Position numbers and translations under genes: made by a program
Assembly: GCA_019828595.1 (NCBI GenBank)
Contig: JAHQRK010000002.1
Location: forward strand, 2,852,001 to 2,916,000
Direction: 5' to 3'
From: Aphanomyces cochlioides
Lineage: Eukaryota > Oomycota > Saprolegniomycetes > Saprolegniales > Verrucalvaceae
DNA: 64,000 bases
Part shown: piece after piece, positions 30,101-40,178 of the stretch
Numbering within the stretch: the first letter of the stretch is position 1
How the letters are laid out: each line of letters begins with the position of its first letter
The notes under the pieces: generated by a model
Seen by the model: only the letters and a program-made list of their open reading frames with translations
Databases searched by the model: none
Told to the model about the DNA's origin: nothing

Positions 30101-32945
30101 TACTCAAAACCTTCGTGTCTTCCCCGACATGATTTTGTACAAATTCAATCAAGGCGGGAGTATTACAGTGGTCAGTCTTGACCAAGGAGAAGTTGTAGCC
30201 AGCACCATATCGATTCTTCAAAAACAACGACGACCCGCAGCAACGCAGTTCGCCTTCAGCCATGATAGCAATGCGATCACCCAAAATATCAGCTTCGTCC
30301 ATGAAATGCGTCGTCAACACTACGATGCGGTTCGTGCGGTTGTTCATGATGATCTCCCAACTGCTGCGACGACTGTACGGGTCCATGCCAGAAGTGGGTT
30401 CATCCAAGAAGACAATCTTGCTGTCGCCCAACAAAGCGATGGCCAAACTCAACTTGCGTTTCATCCCGCCAGACAATTCGTTGGAGTACACATCGCGCTT
30501 CTCGGTCAGGCCAACTTCAATGATCTTTTGCTCAACTTCCTTCTTTAATGTATCACCACTGTAACCTTTGATCTTGCCGTAAAACATCAAATGTTCTTGG
30601 ACAGTGAGTTCTGTGTAGAGCACGTCGTGTTGAGGACACATCCCCAAGGACTGACGGATTTCACCCAAGTCTTCACTCAAGGATAGTCCATTGATCGTCG
30701 CATCACCGCTGGTGACTGGAATCATACCGGTCAACATAGAAATCAAAGTGGTCTTCCCGGCACCGTTGTGACCGAGCAAACACGTAATTTGATTCTTGTA
30801 CATGTTCAAGTTGATACCCTTGACAGCAACCTTCTCACCACCAGGCACAGGAAAAACGCGGCGCAGGTTGCGGATTTGAAGAGCTTCGCCATTTCGTTCT
30901 TGTCGCTGCAAGTCTGCACCGACAGCTTCAATGTTATCATTTTCAATTTCCACAACGACTCCATTATCATTCGCAGAGGCAGGGACTTTCTTGCTGAATT
31001 TTCTGCGCCAGTACGACGGGGACACTAGGAAGTACCATTTCTCAGTCACACCATAGTCTTTGGGCACCACGTGTTCAAAGTAAAGCCCCAACAAAGTGTA
31101 TAGAACAGCATCAAAGAGCAACATAGCCAATGCCGACGTAAATTTGAAATTGTTGATTTCTTCGCTGGCGTTCCCACTTGTAATGCCAACACCATTTCCT
31201 TCGGATTGAGCCAAACTCTGAATACCAAAAGTCATCGCAGCGGGGGAAAAAATGCAAGCAATCACTTTGGACTTGGCGGTCGATGTATCCGTGAATGCAG
31301 CTGTGATTAAGTACATGGCAAAGAACCCAATCATACCTATGTAAGTACCCGTGCGGGACTTGGAGAAAATAGCCGAGATCATGTACCCGTAGGACAGCAC
31401 GGACCAACTGAACAAAAGGAAGAAGACCAAAAGAAGAATCAAACTGGAGTTCTTGAACAGAACGGCACTGCCAACCACCGCTTGAAGAACAGCGGCGACG
31501 AGGAAAATGACGCCGTAAGTGATGTACCAACTCACAATAATAGCAGAGTCGCGGACACCCAAAATCTTCATCAATTCACGCGCTTTGGTCTCTTTTTCAG
31601 AGATAAGAGCCACCAAGACGGACGACAGAGCGTGCAAGTACGAAATGATAAACACGAGGCCAAACGTGTCCTTGACAGAGTCGAAAAATGACGACGAAAT
31701 GTACTCCTTGATGGGGAATGGAAACACCGTGGCTCCACCAACTGGTTGAGGCATTTGACGCAATGGTTTGGCCAAGGCAGACAAGGATGAAAACGGCACG
31801 TCTGTAAAGTTGAAGGTGGCCTTTGTGGCTTGCATGTACGAGGCAACAGACATGAGCAAGTTGAGATCGTTTTGCAATTGCGAAGTCACCAAAGTAATAT
31901 CCGAAGCAACCGTGCTGGTCATAACAGCTTTCTCTTGGGTACAGTTGCCACTTGTGGTTTTAGTGTCCGCATTCCAGTCAGGAACGCAAAGCGCAAATCG
32001 GGTAACGAGAGTTTGGTAAGACATGAAACCAGACATGGCGTAGCAAGTGTAGCTTTCTGTTTCGATGGATCGCTGCAACGGCTGAAATGCCTTGACATTC
32101 GTGCGTGGAATATCCCCCGTAATACCACCGCGTCCACGGGTCGAGTTCAATCGAAGATGGTATTCGATATCCCCAACGGAGCCAAATTTCGACGGCGCGG
32201 CGGTAAAGACAATCGCAGCGGCAATGACGGGAGACGAGAAGCTCTTACCATAATCTCCGCCAGTGATGTACGATTCGAGGCTGGATTCGTCGGCGAAAAA
32301 CTTGACAGAGTCGGCAATCGATGGAATTACGAAAGTTTGGTTCGCATTCAAGGCCACACGAGGATACCACACGCTCAAAGTCTCAAGAAAGTACTTGCGT
32401 GTGAAGTCGTTGTCTGGAGCGATGGCCAGTTTGCGAGGGATGAGGTTGTCACGGCAAGCTGTTGGCCAAGCGTATGGGGAATTCACATCCGTACTGACAT
32501 TTCCAGCAAACGCGGCGGCAGCGCATATCGTGTTTTGTTCCGCCGTCATGCCCGCGGCTCCTTTGCGGTCACTCCAAGTCTTGGTTGCCATTTGAAGGAG
32601 CAATCCCGACACCGTTCCTTCCGTTTGATAAAATCTCGGGATATCGATACCTCGAGACGAGTACTGGGGCGAGAACAAGCTGTAGCTCGTGCCGTTCTTG
32701 TCGTGTTTGTGCACTACGTCGTCGGTCGACCATCCATCGGGCACTTTGACATCGTCCGTGAGCGTTTTCAAGTATCCCATGAGCGCGATGAGCGCAACGG
32801 GGATCAAGATTTCGAGCGCCCATTTGATCGGATGTCTCTTCTTGATCAGGATATTCTTCCACAGGAGAGTTCCAATGTATCCTCGCCGCTGTGGCGGGTC
32901 TTGTTGCGACTCCATGAGAGGAGACGCGTTGGAGCCGTGGCTCAT
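27117..32945 (-). CDS. ABCA-family full transporter (ABCA copy 1)
   Basis: An intact intronless 1942-residue full ABC transporter of subfamily A. These use ATP to move lipids or amphipathic compounds across membranes. Order: a cytoplasmic N-terminus and a first helix (about residues 40-60, LEILIPVALIALMG); a large extracytoplasmic loop to about 400; a six-span membrane block; nucleotide-binding domain 1 (about 690-950) with Walker A GHNGAGKTT, signature LSGGMKRK, Walker B IVFLDEP and H-loop TTHFMDE; a second helix near 1065; a second extracellular loop; a second membrane block (about 1230-1470); and nucleotide-binding domain 2 (about 1520-1780) with Walker A GINGAGKTT, signature LSGGNKRK and Walker B IIFLDEP. 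The conserved C-terminal VSQTTLEQIF segment is present. All catalytic motifs look intact. It shares the minus strand with copy 2. Substrate unknown. Confidence 0.93.
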   Translation of the reverse strand: MSHGSNASPLMESQQDPPQRRGYIGTLLWKNILIKKRHPIKWALEILIPVALIALMGYLKTLTDDVKVPDGWSTDDVVHKHDKNGTSYSLFSPQYSSRGIDIPRFYQTEGTVSGLLLQMATKTWSDRKGAAGMTAEQNTICAAAAFAGNVSTDVNSPYAWPTACRDNLIPRKLAIAPDNDFTRKYFLETLSVWYPRVALNANQTFVIPSIADSVKFFADESSLESYITGGDYGKSFSSPVIAAAIVFTAAPSKFGSVGDIEYHLRLNSTRGRGGITGDIPRTNVKAFQPLQRSIETESYTCYAMSGFMSYQTLVTRFALCVPDWNADTKTTSGNCTQEKAVMTSTVASDITLVTSQLQNDLNLLMSVASYMQATKATFNFTDVPFSSLSALAKPLRQMPQPVGGATVFPFPIKEYISSSFFDSVKDTFGLVFIISYLHALSSVLVALISEKETKARELMKILGVRDSAIIVSWYITYGVIFLVAAVLQAVVGSAVLFKNSSLILLLVFFLLFSWSVLSYGYMISAIFSKSRTGTYIGMIGFFAMYLITAAFTDTSTAKSKVIACIFSPAAMTFGIQSLAQSEGNGVGITSGNASEEINNFKFTSALAMLLFDAVLYTLLGLYFEHVVPKDYGVTEKWYFLVSPSYWRRKFSKKVPASANDNGVVVEIENDNIEAVGADLQRQERNGEALQIRNLRRVFPVPGGEKVAVKGINLNMYKNQITCLLGHNGAGKTTLISMLTGMIPVTSGDATINGLSLSEDLGEIRQSLGMCPQHDVLYTELTVQEHLMFYGKIKGYSGDTLKKEVEQKIIEVGLTEKRDVYSNELSGGMKRKLSLAIALLGDSKIVFLDEPTSGMDPYSRRSSWEIIMNNRTNRIVVLTTHFMDEADILGDRIAIMAEGELRCCGSSLFLKNRYGAGYNFSLVKTDHCNTPALIEFVQNHVGEDTKVLSNVGTEISFQLPLDCSHLFAKMFAELDDKLADLGVLSYGISVTTLEEVFIKVAEIGDENQQHTLQKKDPVTKIDASNSGFKLTDNAPLSTMTMFFIHFKALFKKRVRTAKRDKRVVIFGTILPIIFLVLGIALLKGSSLNRNDPFLQLTTSQFPSKSNTPLPYLCESDWMCDSVDQITQAKPQPFTGIGSTVYSTSTPSVFGVEYANITGSDPKSYSLKAGEEIFKRGFGKDTSPVLGQFGGYVFMGSSKDRTFGYNLAVNTSALHSAIVHKAMLDEALYRSVTSNANLKLTCTDAPLPLTDTTKILFTTIVSFSTSVFVVLAFAYFTASVVPYLVNEKHPSHNSKHQQLVSGVSLPAFWLANFVWDLLLYSVPCIFGLLAIYFFDITPFTGRDCSSCPTTPFAALVVVFVLFGFAIIAFCYILSYLFVEAPSSQTYIIMINVLFGTILMTTSVLLDVIDSTKDINTHLKFLWRLSPLFCVGNSLNSLSIATLKLGQGLIDKDTSAFSTDVVGWEIVYLAIEAVVFPLIAVGIDYALSFPKIKAMVTKDPHIVDAPYDVDEDVKAEEQRIASGAADSDAVVMKNLRKVYKGGKVGVVDLSLALPKGECFGYLGINGAGKTTTMKITTGDVLPTSGSATLGGFDIMTQQLEVRRLIGYCPQFDALIDLLTVREHLELFAAIKGVPNEYIDATVKDKMEQMNLNDFENKLAGTLSGGNKRKLSVAIAMIGSPPIIFLDEPSTGMDPVSRRFMWDVIADISTRSKESTILLTTHSMEECEALCTRVGIMVGGRLRCVGSIQHLKNRFGDGLMLHVRVAPVMNADVDRFVNDSFKEETILTKERVAEVCATLGKPNRVDRISSHHATGYVLAESLTRNDYIRAHDFCAWWLGEDRFDALSAHLNQGFGDANVLLLERQNDVSRFKLLGTKQTLALSNVFSMIEKSKSDLRVEEYTVSQTTLEQIFNNFASQQTQETGVARGMEAVFKGEAHDNYQAMRS

Positions 32946-33670
32946 ATTTGAATTTGACTGCTTATTTGGTGTGGCGAGTGCACCATGTGCCCTGTAATGT
33001 ATTGCAAACTTCGAAATATCTTGGAATTTGTAAAAGGAGAGAACCAGAGCGGCCAGTCACTCACCACATCCCAGCGAATCTTCCAATCCAATTTCTTCCT
33101 CTCAGCGTAGCATTCTACTGTCGTCGCATTGATAACGAGATGAGTGCTGTCGCTGCAGCAAACCTTACGCGCTTTTTGTAAAAACGCAAACATGGTATGA
33201 TGTCAGCAGATTTCAGCCTTTCTTGATACTGCAGCTTCTTGGAGTCATGGTGAAATGACAGTCCAGTTCTTATTGTTGCATTTATCGAGGAGTTCGTTTC
33301 AGGCTGGCGAGACTTGGTCGTGCATCCACACATTGAATAAAAAGGAGACTAAAAAATTGTTGTCCTTCTTGATATGGGAAATTGTATGCACATTCATTTT
33401 GTCGCAATATTTCGGATATTTTATTGACCAATCAAATTTATCCATAAAATGTTTACCCCAAAGGATGAAAACGTCACCCACCACATGTTGTTTCCAACGT
33501 TTGAAAATAAGATTTTCGCGTTGTTGGCAGGACCGCATGATGTCCTCTCGCACTGGAGGTGGCTTCACAGACTTGGTACACATGGACTGTCTTCAAAGCC
33601 ATGACATTGGGCTCGGCAGCACTGATTGCGGAACGAGAAAACGAGCTTGACTGGTGTCGAATGTCCCTCG
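32946..33670. other. Intergenic, between ABCA copy 1 and an ABCA remnant
   Basis: No recognised gene. A minus-strand frame of about 94 codons (33583-33299) has no motif that I can name. The promoter of ABCA copy 1 should lie in the first few hundred bases. Confidence 0.35.
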
Positions 33671-34100
33671 CTAGTTCAGCTGGACCATGCTAATGTGGAG
33701 GGTCATGCCGTGGGCGACGCCTTTTCCTTGGGTCTGCTGCGACGCAAAGTTGTCGAAAATTTGTTCCAACGCCGTCGGAGAGACTGTGTATTCTTCGATG
33801 CGCGATGGAGACTCACCCTTTCAATCTTTGAGAAGACATTCGAGAGGGACAAAGTCTGCTTAGTTCCCAGCAACTTGAATCGAGTCACATCGTTCTGACG
33901 CTCAAAGAGCTGAATGTTTGCTTCACCAAGGCATTGACGCAAGTGCTCCTAAGTGGCCTTCACTCAACCACCACGCGTTGAAATCATGAGCACGCATGTA
34001 ATCGTTTTCGATCCAGCGACTCAGCCAAGGCACCGCGCTCCTTCCTCAAGATCGTCTCACTTCCAAAGGTTTCTTTCGAGAGAAGTTCTACTTCCCCGGT
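33671..34100 (-). pseudogene. ABCA C-terminal remnant
   Basis: The minus strand reads pieces of the last ~150 residues of an ABCA transporter. First comes a segment like the region after nucleotide-binding domain 2 (KETFGSETILRKER, near 34100-34040). It then jumps to the ERQNDVTRFKLLGTKQTL block (about 33900-33840). After a frameshift comes the terminal TVS-x-T-x-LEQIF and ASQQTQ block, ending at a stop at 33671-33673. Internal deletion and frameshifts make it nonfunctional. It lies between full copies 1 and 2 in the same orientation, as expected for a dying tandem duplicate. Confidence 0.85.
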
Positions 34101-34349
34101 CAGCAATCTTCACTTTATCTTGGGCGACTACTCTAGGAAAAGGATCTGTACCGTGAGCCCGGTATCTCCCATCCAGATCGTTTTGGAATGACAGGAGACA
34201 CCCATCCACACATAGCTCACTGTCAAACGAGGACGCAACCATATCGAGTTGGTCACAGCTCCTCATCACGACGAATGGGGACATGAATTTGACTGCGCAC
34301 TGGATGAAGGCAAATTCAATTTATATAGTTAATGCACTCAACAGGTGCA
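34101..34349. other. Short spacer 3' of ABCA copy 2
   Basis: I see nothing recognisable here apart from short ORFs. It holds the expected 3' untranslated region of ABCA copy 2 (minus strand, stop at 34350). Confidence 0.35.
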
Positions 34350-37300
34350 CTATTGGCGTAGCGTTTCGTAGTTGTCGTTGGGTTCGCCCTTGATCGCCCC
34401 TTGCATGCCACGGGCAACGCCAGTCTCTTGGGTCTGCTGCGCCGCAAAGCTGTTGAAAATTTGTTCCAACGTCGTTTGGGACACGGTGTATTCTTCGATG
34501 CGCAAGTTCGACTTTGCCCTTTCTATCACCGAAAACACATTCGAGAGGGCCAATGTTCTCTTAGCTCCAAGCAGCTTGAAACGAGTCACGTCGTTCTGGC
34601 GCTCCAAAACTTGCACATTCGAATCCCCAAAGGTTTGGTGCAAATACGCTGACATGGCGTCAAACCGGTCTTCGCTCAACCACCATGCGTAGAAATCGTG
34701 GGCACGGATATGGTTGTTGCGAGTCAACGATTCAGCCAAGACGTATCCCGTTGCGTGGCTCGAGGTAATAAGGTTGGCTCGATGTGGTTTGCCCAGAATA
34801 GAGCACACCTCAGCAACGCGTTCCTTTGCAATGATCGTCTCGCTTGCAAATGCTTCTCTTGAGAAACGCTCAACCTCTGCAGACATCACAGGGGCGACGC
34901 GCACATGCATCATTAGACCATTCCCGAATCGGTGCTTCAGGTGCTGGATGCTCCCCACGCAACGCAAGCGACCACCGACCATAATACCCACACGAGTACA
35001 CAACGCTTCACACTCTTCCATGCTGTGAGTCGTCAACAAGATCGTCGATTCCTTGCTGCGCGTCGAGATGTCAGCAATTACATCCCACATGAAGCGGCGC
35101 GACACTGGATCCATACCCGTCGATGGTTCATCCAAAAAGATAATCGGTGGAGATCCGATCATGGCGATGGCGACAGACAACTTGCGCTTGTTACCGCCAC
35201 TCAAAGTACCAGCCAATTTGTTCTCAAAGTCGTTCAAGTTCATCTGCTCCATCTTGTCCCTGACCGTGGCTTCAATTTGTCCAGATGGGACGCCCTTGAT
35301 GGCAGCAAAGAGTTCCAAGTGCTCACGCACAGTCATCAAGTCAATCAAGGCATCGAACTGAGGACAATACCCGATCAGTCGACGGACTTCCAATTGTTGA
35401 GTCATGATGTCAAATCCACCGAGTGTAGCAGAACCAGAGGTGGGCAAAACGTCACCAGTCATGATCTTCATCGTTGTCGTCTTGCCAGCGCCATTGATAC
35501 CCAAGTAACCAAAGCACTCGCCCTTGGGCAACGCAAGCGACAAATTCACGACACCAACTTTGCCACCCTTGTATACTTTGCGGAGGTTCTTCATCACCAC
35601 AGCATCTTTGTCGGCAACTCCACTCGCGATTCGATGTTCTTCCTTTTGCACGTCCTCGTCCACTTCAAATGGTGCGTCAACAACATTGGGATCCTTGGTC
35701 ACCATGGCTTTGATCTTGGGGAAGCTCAACGCATAATCGATACCAATTGCAATCAAAGGAAAGACCACTGCTTCGATGGCCAAGTAGATAATCTCCCATC
35801 CAAGAATATCCGTGCTGAATGCCGACGTGTCTTTCGAAATCACACCTTGTGCCATGGACAAAGTTGCCATACTCAAGGCATTGAGACTATTCCCCACACA
35901 AAAGAGGGGAGACAAGCGCCACAAGAACTTGAGTTGTGTATTGGTGTCCTTTGATGAACCGATGATGTCAAGTAGAATCGACACAGTCATGAGAATGACG
36001 CCAATCACGATGTTGATCATGATGATGTAAGTTTGGGAGGCGGAGGGTTCGACGAAGAGGTAAGAGAGAATGTAGCAAAAGGCAACGATAGCAAAACCAA
36101 ACAAGACAAACACCACAATCAGCGCAGAAAAGGGCGTAGCTGGACATGACGAGCAATTGTGGCCCGTGAACGGAGTGATGTCAAAGATGTAGATCGCCAA
36201 CAACCCAAAGATGCATGGCACGGCGTACAACATGAGGTCCCATGCGAAATTGGACAGCCAGAACGCAGGCAAGCTGACACCCGACACCAACTGCTGATGC
36301 TTGGAGTTGTGGCTTGGGTGCTTTTCATTCACCAAGTACGGCACGACGGATGCAGTGAAGAAGGCAAACGCCAGCACCACAAACATGGACGTTGAGAAGG
36401 CCACGATGGTCGTGAAAACAATTTTGGACGCGTCCGTAAGGGGAAGCGGTGCGTCGGTACATGTCAGCTTGAGATTTGCATTCGCAGTCACGGTGCGGTA
36501 TAATGCTTCATCCAGCATCGCCTTGTATACGATGGCTGCATGGACTGCCGATGTGTTGACTGCCACATTGTAGCCAAACGTACGGGTTTGGGAATTACCA
36601 ATGAAGACATAACCACCGTATTGTCCTTGTACAGGACTAGTGTCAAGGCCAAATCCGCGTTTGAAGACTTCTTCTCCCACCTTGAGACTGTAACTCTTTG
36701 GATCGGTGCCTGTGATGTTGGTATATTGCACACCGAACACTGTTGGGGTCGAAGTCGAGTAGACTGGTGAGCCAATGCTTGTAAGTGGTTGTGGTACGGC
36801 TTGAGTAATTTGGTTGACTGAGTCACACATCCAATCCGACTCACAGAGATAGGGAAGTGGCGTGTTGCTTTGATAAGGGTAGTCAGAAGTCGTCAAAGCA
36901 ATTGCCGGATCGTTGCGATTCAGTGAGCTGGCCTTGAGCAAAGCAATACCCAACACGAGAAACAACACCGGCAAGATCGTCCCAAAGATCACAATTCGCT
37001 TGTCGCGTCTTGCGGTGCGCGCGCGTTTCTTGAAGAGAGCCCAAAAGTGAATGAGGAACATGGCCATCGGCGATTGAGGTGCGTGGTCAGTCAACTTGTA
37101 TCCGGTGTTCGGCGACTTGCCTCCCGTAGTTGGATCCTTCTTCTGCAAAGTGTGTTGGTGATGTTCGTCTCCGATTTCAGCCACTTTGATGAACACTTCT
37201 TCCAACGTCGTCACCGAAATACCATACGACAACACGCCAAGGTCATCCAATTTGTCATCCAGTTCAGCAAACATCTTGGCAAACAAATGCGAACAGTCCA

Positions 37301-40178
37301 GAGGTAATTGGAATGAAATCTCCGTTCCAACATTGCTCAAGACCTTGGTGTCTTCACCAATGTGACGTTGGACAAATTCAATCAAGGCGGGAGTATTACA
37401 GTGGTCAGTCTTGACCAAGGAGAAGTTGTAGCCAGCACCGAATCGATTTTTCAAATACAACGACGAGCCACAGCAACGCAATTCACCTTCAGACATGATA
37501 GCAATGCGATCACCCAAAATGTCAGCTTCGTCCATGAAATGCGTCGTCAAGACTACAATGCGGTTTGGTCGGTTGTTCATGATGATTTCCCAACTGCTGC
37601 GACGACTGTACGGGTCCATGCCAGACGTGGGTTCATCCAAGAAGACAATCTTGCTGTCGCCCAACAAAGCGATGGCCAAACTCAACTTGCGTTTCATCCC
37701 GCCAGACAATTCGTTGGAGTACACGTGGCGCTTCTCAGTCAAACCAACTTCAAGGATCTTGTTCTCCACTTCGGTCTTGAGCGCCTCACCAGTGTAGCCT
37801 TTGATCTTGCCGTAAAACATCAAGTGCTCTTGGACGGTCAGCTCAGCATAGAGCACGTCATGTTGAGGACACATTCCCAGCGACTGACGGATTTCACCCA
37901 AGTCATTATTCAATGAGAGTCCGTTCACTGTGGCGTCACCACTGGAGACTGGGATCATTCCCGTCAACATGGAAATCAAAGTGGTCTTCCCAGCACCGTT
38001 GTGACCAAGCAAGCAAGTGATTTGGTTCTTGTACATGGTCAAGTTCATTCCCTTGACAGCCACCTTCTCGCCACCAGGCACTGGAAACACACGACGCAAG
38101 TTTTGGATTTGGAGCGCTTCGCCACTTCTCTCTTGTTGCTTCAAGTCTTCTCCCACAGCTTCAATGTTGTCGTTGTGGATATCAAGAGCGACTGCCAAGT
38201 CACTGTGAGCCGCTTGGTTCTTCTTGCCAAACTTCTTGCGCCAGTACGACGGAGACACGAGGAAGTACCATTTCTCCGTCACGCCATAGTCTTTGGGTAC
38301 CACACGCTCAAAGTACAAACCAAGCAACGTGTAGAGCACGCTGTCGAATACGAGCATGATCAATGTGGTCGAAAACTTGAAATTGTTGATTTCTTCGTTG
38401 ACGTTTCCTCCAGTAATACCAACTCCATTTCCCTCGGCTTGTGCCAAAGTCTGGATGCCAAACGTCATCGCGGCGGGGGAGAAGATACAAACAGCCTGCT
38501 TGGACGCGGCAGTGGACGTATCCGAGAATGCTGCCGTCGACAAGTACATGACGAAGAAGCCAATCATACCAATGTACGTTCCCGTGCGAGACTTGGAGAA
38601 TATGGCAGAGATCATGTACCCAAACGACAAGACCGACCAGCCAAAGAGCACGAAGAACACGAACAGGAGGATCAAGCTGGTGTTTTTGAAGAGCATGGCT
38701 TGGGCGACGATCGCTTGGAGCACGGCAGCAACAAGAAACAACGAGCCATACGTGATGTACCAACTCACCACAATCGCTGAATCGCGGACGCCCAAAATCT
38801 TCATCAATTCACGCGCCTTCGTCTCCTTTTCCGAAGTGAGAGCTATAAGCACAGACGACAACGCGTGCAAATATGAGATGACAAACACGAGACCGAATGT
38901 GCTCTTGACCGAGTCAAAGAATCGAGATGCCGTGTACGACTGGATTGGAAACGGGAAAACGGCGGCTCCTCCCACGGGTTGTGGCATTTGACGCAATGGT
39001 CTCGCCAATGCAGACAACGATGTCGATGGAGCGGCTGTCAAGTTGAACGCGCGCTTGGTCAATCGAGTGTACTGGGCAGCGGCGGATATCAAGTTGAGAT
39101 CGTTCGACACTTGCGCGGTCACCAGCGACAGGTCGGATGTGGTGTTGCTCGTCATGACGGATTTTTCTTGCGTGCAGTTGCCAGTGGTGGTTTTCGTTTG
39201 AGTGTTCCAGTCCGGGACACACAGTGCAAAACGGGTGACGAGAGTCTGGTAAGTCATGAACCCAGTCTGCGCATAGCGCGTGTAGCTCTCAGTATCCAAG
39301 TTTCGTTGTGTGATCTGAAAAGCTTTGAGGTTGGTTCGAGGTACGTCACCTGTGCTGCCTTGATTGCCAACTGTCGAGTTGAGGCGCAGGCTGTACTCAA
39401 TGTCACCGACAGAACCCAGGGTGGACGGTGTGTTCGTGAATACAATGGCTGCGTCAATGGTTGGAGAGGTGAAACTCTTGCCATATTCGCTTCCCGTAAT
39501 GTACGAATCGAGGCTGGCATCGTCGGCGAAGAACTGCACCGAGTCGGCGATGGAGGGAATGACCAAGCTTTGGTTTGAAGTCAAAGGCACGCGAGGATAC
39601 CAGATCGCTAACGTTTGCAAGAAATACTGACGGGTGAAGTCGTTGTCTGGAATAATAGCCAGCTTGCGAGGAATGATAAAGTCGCGGCAGGTCTGTGGCC
39701 AAGCATAGGGAGAACTCTCGTCCGAGCTCACATTTCCAGCAAAAGTGGCTGCCAAGCATGTCGTGTTTTGATCGGACGTCATACTCGCAGCTTGTTTTCT
39801 CTCGCTCCACGACTTGACCGCCATTTGGAGGAGCAAACCCGACACGGTGCCTTCCGTTTGATAAAACCGAGGGGTAGCCACACCGCTCGACGATGGTTGG
39901 ACGGCAAACAAGCTGTAGCTCGTGCCGTTCTTGTCTCCTTTGGTGACCACATCGTTGTTGGACCAGCCGTCGGGAACATCGACGTCGTGCGTGATGGTCT
40001 TCATGGCCCCCATGAGGATAATGAGGATGACGGGGATGAGGATTTCGAGGGCCCATTTGATCGGGTGTTTCTTCTTGATCAAAAAGTTCTTCCAGAGCAA
40101 GATGGTGGTGTATCCACGCTGCTTGGGGGATGTTTCTCTCGGTTCGACAAGGGGTAGCGTGTTCGCACTTGCGCTCAT
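34350..40178 (-). CDS. ABCA-family full transporter (ABCA copy 2)
   Basis: An intact intronless 1942-residue ABCA transporter, collinear with copy 1 over its whole length. N-terminal helix 1 (LEILIPVILIILMGAMKT) is followed by a large loop and the first membrane block. The first nucleotide-binding domain has Walker A GHNGAGKTT, signature LSGGMKRKLS and Walker B IVFLDEPTSGMDP. A second helix/loop/membrane block follows. The second nucleotide-binding domain has GINGAGKTT, LSGGNKRKLS and IIFLDEPSTGMDP. The C-terminal EEYTVSQTTLEQIF block is present. Its N-terminal extracellular loop is nearly identical in protein sequence to the truncated copy at 62278, so these two are the most recent duplicates. 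A second near-copy of its first ~65 residues lies at about 41590-41806. Probable lipid or amphiphile transport is family knowledge; the substrate is unknown. Confidence 0.93.
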   Translation of the reverse strand: MSASANTLPLVEPRETSPKQRGYTTILLWKNFLIKKKHPIKWALEILIPVILIILMGAMKTITHDVDVPDGWSNNDVVTKGDKNGTSYSLFAVQPSSSGVATPRFYQTEGTVSGLLLQMAVKSWSERKQAASMTSDQNTTCLAATFAGNVSSDESSPYAWPQTCRDFIIPRKLAIIPDNDFTRQYFLQTLAIWYPRVPLTSNQSLVIPSIADSVQFFADDASLDSYITGSEYGKSFTSPTIDAAIVFTNTPSTLGSVGDIEYSLRLNSTVGNQGSTGDVPRTNLKAFQITQRNLDTESYTRYAQTGFMTYQTLVTRFALCVPDWNTQTKTTTGNCTQEKSVMTSNTTSDLSLVTAQVSNDLNLISAAAQYTRLTKRAFNLTAAPSTSLSALARPLRQMPQPVGGAAVFPFPIQSYTASRFFDSVKSTFGLVFVISYLHALSSVLIALTSEKETKARELMKILGVRDSAIVVSWYITYGSLFLVAAVLQAIVAQAMLFKNTSLILLFVFFVLFGWSVLSFGYMISAIFSKSRTGTYIGMIGFFVMYLSTAAFSDTSTAASKQAVCIFSPAAMTFGIQTLAQAEGNGVGITGGNVNEEINNFKFSTTLIMLVFDSVLYTLLGLYFERVVPKDYGVTEKWYFLVSPSYWRKKFGKKNQAAHSDLAVALDIHNDNIEAVGEDLKQQERSGEALQIQNLRRVFPVPGGEKVAVKGMNLTMYKNQITCLLGHNGAGKTTLISMLTGMIPVSSGDATVNGLSLNNDLGEIRQSLGMCPQHDVLYAELTVQEHLMFYGKIKGYTGEALKTEVENKILEVGLTEKRHVYSNELSGGMKRKLSLAIALLGDSKIVFLDEPTSGMDPYSRRSSWEIIMNNRPNRIVVLTTHFMDEADILGDRIAIMSEGELRCCGSSLYLKNRFGAGYNFSLVKTDHCNTPALIEFVQRHIGEDTKVLSNVGTEISFQLPLDCSHLFAKMFAELDDKLDDLGVLSYGISVTTLEEVFIKVAEIGDEHHQHTLQKKDPTTGGKSPNTGYKLTDHAPQSPMAMFLIHFWALFKKRARTARRDKRIVIFGTILPVLFLVLGIALLKASSLNRNDPAIALTTSDYPYQSNTPLPYLCESDWMCDSVNQITQAVPQPLTSIGSPVYSTSTPTVFGVQYTNITGTDPKSYSLKVGEEVFKRGFGLDTSPVQGQYGGYVFIGNSQTRTFGYNVAVNTSAVHAAIVYKAMLDEALYRTVTANANLKLTCTDAPLPLTDASKIVFTTIVAFSTSMFVVLAFAFFTASVVPYLVNEKHPSHNSKHQQLVSGVSLPAFWLSNFAWDLMLYAVPCIFGLLAIYIFDITPFTGHNCSSCPATPFSALIVVFVLFGFAIVAFCYILSYLFVEPSASQTYIIMINIVIGVILMTVSILLDIIGSSKDTNTQLKFLWRLSPLFCVGNSLNALSMATLSMAQGVISKDTSAFSTDILGWEIIYLAIEAVVFPLIAIGIDYALSFPKIKAMVTKDPNVVDAPFEVDEDVQKEEHRIASGVADKDAVVMKNLRKVYKGGKVGVVNLSLALPKGECFGYLGINGAGKTTTMKIMTGDVLPTSGSATLGGFDIMTQQLEVRRLIGYCPQFDALIDLMTVREHLELFAAIKGVPSGQIEATVRDKMEQMNLNDFENKLAGTLSGGNKRKLSVAIAMIGSPPIIFLDEPSTGMDPVSRRFMWDVIADISTRSKESTILLTTHSMEECEALCTRVGIMVGGRLRCVGSIQHLKHRFGNGLMMHVRVAPVMSAEVERFSREAFASETIIAKERVAEVCSILGKPHRANLITSSHATGYVLAESLTRNNHIRAHDFYAWWLSEDRFDAMSAYLHQTFGDSNVQVLERQNDVTRFKLLGAKRTLALSNVFSVIERAKSNLRIEEYTVSQTTLEQIFNSFAAQQTQETGVARGMQGAIKGEPNDNYETLRQ

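Noticed and set aside
27465..40157. Long ORFs antisense to ABCA copies 1 and 2 (up to about 370 codons)
   Set aside because: They mirror the highly conserved sense genes, recur at the same places in each paralogue and have no domain. They are by-products of the codon bias of the real genes.
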